From the NCBI RefSeq assembly GCF_006385255.1, contig NZ_VFJE01000049.1, positions 171,505 to 235,504 of the forward strand: a stretch of 64,000 nucleotides of DNA, written 5' to 3'. The translations under genes and the position numbers were made by a program. The notes below the pieces were generated by a model that saw only the letters and a program-made list of their open reading frames with translations, did no database searches and was not told where the DNA came from. Every line of letters starts with the position of its first letter. Position 1 is the stretch's first letter. This DNA comes from Flavobacterium microcysteis. GTDB taxonomy: Bacteria > Bacteroidota > Bacteroidia > Flavobacteriales > Flavobacteriaceae. This document shows, one piece after another, positions 59,701-64,000 of this stretch.

Positions 59701-59980
59701 AGAAACTGTTTACAGTATTTTCTGTAGTATTCCAAAAGGAATATCTCCTAACAACGATGGTAAGAATGACGAATTTGACCTGAGCGGATTAGGAGTAAAA
59801 GAGCTAACTATTTTCAACCGATATGGTGTAAAAGTATACGGATACAAGAATTACACAAATCAATGGAAAGGACAATCTGATGACGGTAAGGAACTTCCAG
59901 ATGCAACGTACTATTATGCTATCAGCAAAAGCGACGGACAAACTGTAACTGGATGGGTTTACCTTAACAGACAACGATAA
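56759..59980 (+). CDS. Large T9SS type B surface protein with nine 67-residue repeats
   Basis: The ATG at 56759 gives 1073 residues; a TTG further upstream is less likely. A signal peptide ends near AFSQ. A Cys-containing N-terminal domain (about 25-220, CFQIESILVDACGVQEG) precedes an Ig-like module and nine 67-residue repeats at residues 298-900, each with two Cys (LSICTGSTAPVLN and NAGQCA) and the core SPNGITGTWNPAVVSNT. The C-terminus is the gliding-motility-associated type B sorting domain (GISPNNDGKNDEFDL to VTGWVYLNRQR). Type B substrates include motility adhesins, so a surface adhesin is likely. Confidence 0.9.
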   Translation: MKLQKFKHFLAIIILALMSYQDAFSQCFQIESILVDACGVQEGLNEMVRFKVGNTAINTSNMSVSWPNNPWQGLVKNSVTAAKVATLNADILDAGGCGQLIEPTGGVLPANASVILVTSHNFDTDLNSFGALTDNVYIIFQNNPSTASGHFANFGTGIRTLTISFGSCSDTVSYDRALLIDPNGNAVAADGAIVQYTPAGAATYINNGCSAPVPPFTVDAGPATMSTCAGVPISLNGTAQGHQSVRWSAPSGTFSTSNSLATTYTPTASPGSVVTITLFATNSCGLEIRDTINLTITNSTTPNFPTALSICTGSTAPVLNTTSPNGIPGTWNPAVVSNTTSGSYVFTPNAGQCAPSVTLNVTVSNSITPNFTTALSICTGSTAPVLNTTSPNGITGTWNPAVVSNTASGNYVFTPNAGQCATNVTLNVTVTNSITPNFPTALSLCTGSTAPVLNTTSPNGITGTWNPATISNTASGSYVFTPTAGQCAPNVTLNVTVANSITPNFPTALSICTGSTAPVLNTTSPNGITGTWNPAVVSNTASGNYVFTPNAGQCAINTTLNVTVSNSITPNFPTALSICSGSVAPVLNTTSPNGITGTWNPAVVSNTANGSYVFTPNAGQCATNVTLNVAVTTSITPNFPTALSLCIGSTAPVLNTTSPNGITGTWNPAVVSNTASGSYIFTPNAGQCAPNVTLNVTVASSITPSFPTALSICTGSTAPVLNTTSPNGITGTWNPAVVSNTASGSYIFTPNAGQCATNMTLNVTVSNSITPNFPTALTLCSGSVAPVLNTTSPNGITGTWNPAVVSNTTSGNYVFTPNAGQCGTSTTLNVTITNSIVPNFATELSLCNGDGAPALATTSSNGITGTWNPATINNTTSGSYVFTPNAGQCASNVTLNVTVGQIDFKIDSGCQGGNYILTVTPLSDFDINDADYEWKNNQGIRVGTDSSLNVTELLNSTPAEEFPITYTVQVTTAQGCTLTRQETVYSIFCSIPKGISPNNDGKNDEFDLSGLGVKELTIFNRYGVKVYGYKNYTNQWKGQSDDGKELPDATYYYAISKSDGQTVTGWVYLNRQR
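57650..59458 (+). repeat. Nine tandem 201-bp repeats inside the type B T9SS gene
   Basis: Units of exactly 201 bp start at 57650 and continue in frame to 59458. All but the last are very similar. The third (58052-58252) carries PATIS and FTPTAG variants that otherwise mark the repeats of the next gene. Confidence 0.95.
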
Positions 59981-60093
59981 GAAAAACAATGAAGTAACTG
60001 TTTATTAAACATTTAATAAAGAAAACCAATCCTTCTAAAGTAGAATAAACATTACTTTTCGCAGGTTTTGAAATAATGCTAATCTCCCATACT

Positions 60094-63000
60094 ATGTCAA
60101 GAAACCTTAGCAATTCTGTCAAGAAAAATACGCTTTTATTTTTGGTCTTATTTTTTTTGATGACCGTATCTAATACTACGGCACAGATTTATTATCATAA
60201 TTTTGGAACAACGACTATTTCGGCGCATCCATACACGGTAGCGCCAACGACTTTAAATACAAATCTGTCTGGTTCATCCTGGAGCAACAGCCTTAATACC
60301 TGGACAAGTACAGCCGGAGCTACAGGAGAAGCTTTACGTCTTACTACGTCAACAAACGCTACTATCACCTTGACATTTAACGTTGCTGCCAATTTTCAGG
60401 TAAACGTTACTTCATTTGATTTTTGGAGACAGCGAAGTAATTTCGGACCTCAAAACTGGTCGATGACCATCAACGGCATTAATGTCGGAAACGGCACTGT
60501 TGATGCTACCGGTGGTGCTATAGGAACCACCAATGTTGCCAATACTGTTTCCGGACTTACCGGAACTGTTACTGTTGTGATTTCGCTTACCGGATCTACA
60601 GGAAATGGTACATTCCGTCTGGATGATTTTACATTAAACGGAAGCGTAACTTCCAATTGTGCTGCACCAACGATTACTTCTTTTACACCTACTTCAGGGC
60701 CGCAAAATACACTAGTTACTATAAATGGTAGTGGTTTTACGAATGGTAGTGGAACTTCTGCCGTAAAATTTAACGGCATACCAGCCACCAGCTTTACTGT
60801 TGTTTCCAATACGGTTATCAAAGCTTATGTACCAGCTGGAAATGCCTCTGGTCCTATTAGCATTACTACTAACGGATGCGAAGGATTTTCTGCTGGCAAT
60901 TTTACCAAAATATCAACAACCAGTGTCGGAAATTATTCAAGCGACATCTATATTTCCGAACTTTATGATGCGCAAGCAGGCGATGGCGGGGTCATAGAAA
61001 TATATAACGGAACAGCCTCTACTGTCAATCTGGCCGGATATACGATTCGAAGATATGGAGATATTGGCGGTTCTACTTTTTACACTATTGTATTGAGCGG
61101 TTCCATACCTCCTGGAGGAATTTTTTTAATCGGCATTGGAACCGGTACTATTCCTTGTGGTATTACTTCAAACCAAACCTATCCTACCGGATTTAATGCT
61201 AATGATGAGTTTCAATTGCTTAACGGTGGAGTTATTATTGATAATGTCCATGCTCCAAACAACGTAGGATATTCTGTTATCAGAAACCCAAATGCTGTAG
61301 CCCCAAAACCTGTTTTTAATGGCAGTGATTGGAATACTCAAACATCTGAAAGCTGTGCCAATATCGGAATCCACAATGTAAGTAATCCTACTCCACCCAC
61401 CTTGTCAAATCCAACGACGAGGGTTATTTGCGAGAACAATACAGCTACATATACGGCTTCTCTGGCAAACAGCACAGGCTTTACTTTCCAATGGAAAAGA
61501 CTTGACGCATCTGGAAACTGGATTAATATTACCAATACAGCACCATTTTCAGGAGCAAACACCAATACGCTTACCATCACTCCTGCGCCTTTGACGCTCG
61601 ATGACAGCCAATATTATTGCCAGGTTACTTCCACTCAGCATACTTTGATAAGTAATGCTGCGCAGTTAGAAGTAAATCCGTCAACTGTTCCTGATTTCCC
61701 AACATCGCTTGCTTACTGTACGGGCGCTACTATACCGGCATTGAGCAATACTTCGCCAAACGGAGTTACCGGTACTTGGAGTCCTGCAACAATAAGCAAT
61801 ACAGCTAGTGGAAGCTACGTATTTACACCAACTGCAGGACTATGTTCGCCTAACGTTACCTTAAACGTCACTATTTCAAGCAGCATTACTCCTGATTTTG
61901 CAACAACCCTCACTTTGTGCTCAGGCGCTACTGCTCCTGCCTTAAATGCGGCATCACCTAATGGAATTACAGGAACATGGAGTCCTGCAACCATAAGCAA
62001 TACGGCTAGCGGAAGCTATGTGTTTACACCTAATGCCGGACAATGTGCAACCAACGTAACATTGAACGTGACCGTTACTAATACAATCACACCGGATTTC
62101 CCAACTACGTTGACACTTTGTAACGGAGCTACAGTTCCTACATTAAACACAACTTCTCCTAACGGAATCACTGGAACTTGGGCTCCTGCAACCATAAGCA
62201 ATACGGCTAGCGGAAGCTATGTGTTTACGCCAAATGCCGGACAGTGTGCAGTAGCAACTACCTTAAACGTTACCGTTAATAACAATATCACGCCAGACTT
62301 CCCAACTGCATTGGCATTCTGTAACGGAGCTACTATACCTGCATTGCAGGCCACTTCGCCTAACGGAATCACAGGAACCTGGAGTCCTGCTACCATCAGC
62401 AATACCGCTAGTGGAAGCTATGTGTTTACACCTAATGCCGGACAATGTGCCACGACAGCTACCTTGAATGTAACTATCGACACTAACTTAACACCAGATT
62501 TCCCAACTACATTGGCATTCTGCAATGGAGCTACTGTACCTGCATTACAGGCAACTTCTCCAAACGGAATCACAGGAACATGGAGCCCGGCAACGATAAG
62601 CAATACGGCAAGCGGAAGCTATGTGTTTACGCCTAATGCCGGACAGTGCGCTACGAATGTTACGCTAAGCGTAACCATCAATAACAATATCACACCAGAC
62701 TTTCCTACTACATTGGCATTCTGTAACGGAGCTACGGTTCCTGCATTACAGGCAACTTCGCCTAACGGAATCACGGGAACCTGGAGTCCTGCTACCATCA
62801 GCAATACCGCAAGCGGAAGCTATGTATTTACGCCTAATGCCGGACAATGTGCTACAACAGCTACGTTAAACGTAACCATCAATAACAATATCACGCCAGA
62901 TTTCGCTACTACATTGGCATTTTGTAATGGAGCTACTGTACCTGCATTGCAGGCAACTTCACCAAATGGAATCTCAGGAACATGGAGTCCTGCAACAATA

Positions 63001-64000
63001 AGCAATACGGCAAGCGGAAGCTATGTGTTTACACCAAACGCAGGACAATGCGCAACAACGACTACGCTAAACGTAACCATCAATAACAATATCACGCCAG
63101 ATTTCGTTACTACATTGAATTTCTGTAACGGAGCTACAGTACCTGCATTACAAGCAACTTCTCCTAACGGAATCACTGGAACCTGGAGCCCGGCAACAAT
63201 AAGCAATACGGCAAGCGGAAACTATGTGTTCACGCCAAATGCTGGGCAATGCGCTACGAATACAACTCTTACAGTTACCATCAATAACAATATCACGCCA
63301 GATTTCGCTACTACATTGGCATTCTGCAACGGTGCTACGGTTCCTGCATTACAGGCAACTTCTCCTAACGGAATCACGGGAACCTGGAGTCCTGCAACCA
63401 TTAGCAATACGGCAAGCGGAAGCTATGTGTTTACGCCAAATGCAGGACAATGTGCTACAACGGCTACGCTTAACGTAACCATCAATAACAATATTACACC
63501 AGACTTTGCTCCTTCTTTAGTTATCTGTACAGGAAGCACAGCCCCTACTTTAAATGCGACTTCACCAAACGGAATTACCGGTACGTGGAGTCCTGCAACC
63601 ATAAGCAATACGGCTAGCGGAAGCTATCTGTTTACGCCAAACGCTGGACAATGTGCAACTACAGCAACAGTAAACGTAACCGTTACAAACAGTATCACTC
63701 CTGATTTTGCAACTGCCCTATCTTTCTGCCATGGTGACGGAATCCCTATCTTAAATACTAGTTCACCAAACGGAATTACAGGTACATGGAGTCCTGGCAC
63801 AATAAGCAACACGGCAAGCGGAAGCTACGTGTTTACGCCAGATGCCGGACAATGCGCTACGACAGTTACATTGAATGTCACTATTAACAACAACATTGTT
63901 CCAGATTTCGCTACTACATTGGCATTCTGCAACGGAGCTACAGTACCTGCATTACAGGCAACTTCGCCAAACGGAATCACAGGAACATGGAGCCCGGCAA
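60094..64000 (+). CDS. Giant surface protein with LTD, TIG and 67-residue repeats, 3' end missing
   Basis: The frame from the ATG at 60094 (an ATG at 60076 is also possible) runs off the right edge after 1302 codons. A signal peptide ends near NTTAQ. An N-terminal beta-sandwich (about 30-190) is followed by an IPT/TIG domain (about 190-270, ITSFTPTSGPQNTLVTINGSG), a lamin-tail domain (about 282-400, IYISELYDAQAGDGGVIEIYNG) and an Ig-like domain (about 440-526, FTFQWKRLDASGNW). From residue 529 onward there are 67-residue repeats of the same type as in the previous gene. A sorting domain should follow outside the window. Confidence 0.88.
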   Translation, partial: MSRNLSNSVKKNTLLFLVLFFLMTVSNTTAQIYYHNFGTTTISAHPYTVAPTTLNTNLSGSSWSNSLNTWTSTAGATGEALRLTTSTNATITLTFNVAANFQVNVTSFDFWRQRSNFGPQNWSMTINGINVGNGTVDATGGAIGTTNVANTVSGLTGTVTVVISLTGSTGNGTFRLDDFTLNGSVTSNCAAPTITSFTPTSGPQNTLVTINGSGFTNGSGTSAVKFNGIPATSFTVVSNTVIKAYVPAGNASGPISITTNGCEGFSAGNFTKISTTSVGNYSSDIYISELYDAQAGDGGVIEIYNGTASTVNLAGYTIRRYGDIGGSTFYTIVLSGSIPPGGIFLIGIGTGTIPCGITSNQTYPTGFNANDEFQLLNGGVIIDNVHAPNNVGYSVIRNPNAVAPKPVFNGSDWNTQTSESCANIGIHNVSNPTPPTLSNPTTRVICENNTATYTASLANSTGFTFQWKRLDASGNWINITNTAPFSGANTNTLTITPAPLTLDDSQYYCQVTSTQHTLISNAAQLEVNPSTVPDFPTSLAYCTGATIPALSNTSPNGVTGTWSPATISNTASGSYVFTPTAGLCSPNVTLNVTISSSITPDFATTLTLCSGATAPALNAASPNGITGTWSPATISNTASGSYVFTPNAGQCATNVTLNVTVTNTITPDFPTTLTLCNGATVPTLNTTSPNGITGTWAPATISNTASGSYVFTPNAGQCAVATTLNVTVNNNITPDFPTALAFCNGATIPALQATSPNGITGTWSPATISNTASGSYVFTPNAGQCATTATLNVTIDTNLTPDFPTTLAFCNGATVPALQATSPNGITGTWSPATISNTASGSYVFTPNAGQCATNVTLSVTINNNITPDFPTTLAFCNGATVPALQATSPNGITGTWSPATISNTASGSYVFTPNAGQCATTATLNVTINNNITPDFATTLAFCNGATVPALQATSPNGISGTWSPATISNTASGSYVFTPNAGQCATTTTLNVTINNNITPDFVTTLNFCNGATVPALQATSPNGITGTWSPATISNTASGNYVFTPNAGQCATNTTLTVTINNNITPDFATTLAFCNGATVPALQATSPNGITGTWSPATISNTASGSYVFTPNAGQCATTATLNVTINNNITPDFAPSLVICTGSTAPTLNATSPNGITGTWSPATISNTASGSYLFTPNAGQCATTATVNVTVTNSITPDFATALSFCHGDGIPILNTSSPNGITGTWSPGTISNTASGSYVFTPDAGQCATTVTLNVTINNNIVPDFATTLAFCNGATVPALQATSPNGITGTWSPA
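61678..64000 (+). repeat. At least eleven and a half tandem 201-bp repeats, continuing past the edge
   Basis: Units start at 61678 and every 201 bp to 63889, the twelfth cut by the window end. The central units (62281-63486) are the most alike, with the recurring variants TLAFCNGATVPALQATSPNG and WSPATISNTASGSY. They match the repeats of the gene at 56759 in length and pattern. Confidence 0.95.

Noticed and set aside
57547..63812. A ladder of minus-strand frames of about 61 codons, spaced 201 bp
   Set aside because: They are exact shadows of the plus-strand 201-bp repeats, start and stop in step with them, have no leader or signal sequence, and read as low-quality hydrophobic strings.
57650..64000. 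Regular repeats that could suggest a CRISPR array
   Set aside because: The repeats are 201 bp, continuous without spacers, in frame and coding; no cas genes are near.

Overview
The window looks like a chromosomal segment from a member of the Flavobacteriaceae, most likely Flavobacterium or a close relative. The evidence is low GC with A-rich leaders instead of strong Shine-Dalgarno sites, promoters with the Bacteroidota -7 motif TAnnTTTG, many type IX secretion (T9SS) C-terminal sorting domains, a fused CcoN-CcoO cbb3 oxidase, and intergenic gaps filled with short degenerate repeats typical of this group. I saw no tRNA, rRNA, CRISPR array, insertion sequence or prophage.

Layout. 1-4.1 kb (minus): 5' part of a secreted beta-helix protein, a Lys/Ala/Glu-rich small exported protein, an OmpR/EnvZ-type two-component pair and a PepSY-like protein. 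4.2-9.1 kb: SMR efflux protein, DUF2798 + Crp/Fnr operon, DoxX, an AraC regulator and a TPR/LuxR-type membrane regulator. 9.3-12.8 kb: tight six-gene envelope operon (OB-fold protein, DUF5777 beta-barrel, c-type cytochrome lipoprotein, YceI, ankyrin protein, T9SS-exported DOMON-like protein). 13-27.5 kb: serine hydrolase, M1-like metallopeptidase, ECF sigma factor with probable anti-sigma, second PepSY-like protein, a T9SS protein, a large M16 peptidase, a membrane winged-helix regulator and an S41 peptidase. 27.5-31 kb: AT-rich cluster of small lipoproteins, including a fresh tandem duplicate. 31.4-33.3 kb: LytS/LytTR pair. 33.4-44.4 kb: microaerobic respiration block with fnr, ccoI, ccoS, ccoNO, ccoQ, ccoP, ccoG, ccoH, a SafE-like membrane protein and hemN. 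44.5-48.8 kb: SDR and aldehyde dehydrogenase genes flanked by two AraC regulators. 49.2-64 kb: four very large T9SS surface proteins with tandem repeats, the last running off the right edge.

How genes work together. The clearest circuit is oxygen control. Perfect or near-perfect TGAT-N4-ATCA dyads lie before ccoI, ccoS and hemN, each exactly 36.5 nt from the G of a -7 motif, which is the geometry of a class II Crp/Fnr activator. The ccoI site also overlaps the presumed -33 region of the divergent fnr gene, which predicts autorepression. A fourth box with different half-sites (TTGAC-N4-GTCAA) and the same spacing precedes the operon holding the other Crp/Fnr gene. The least described coding unit is the 9.3-12.8 kb operon, which may form an envelope heme or redox relay. 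The gaps carry four interspersed repeat families, one a 23-bp-arm palindrome with a compensatory base change between its two copies. All calls come from reading the sequence; no database search was run.
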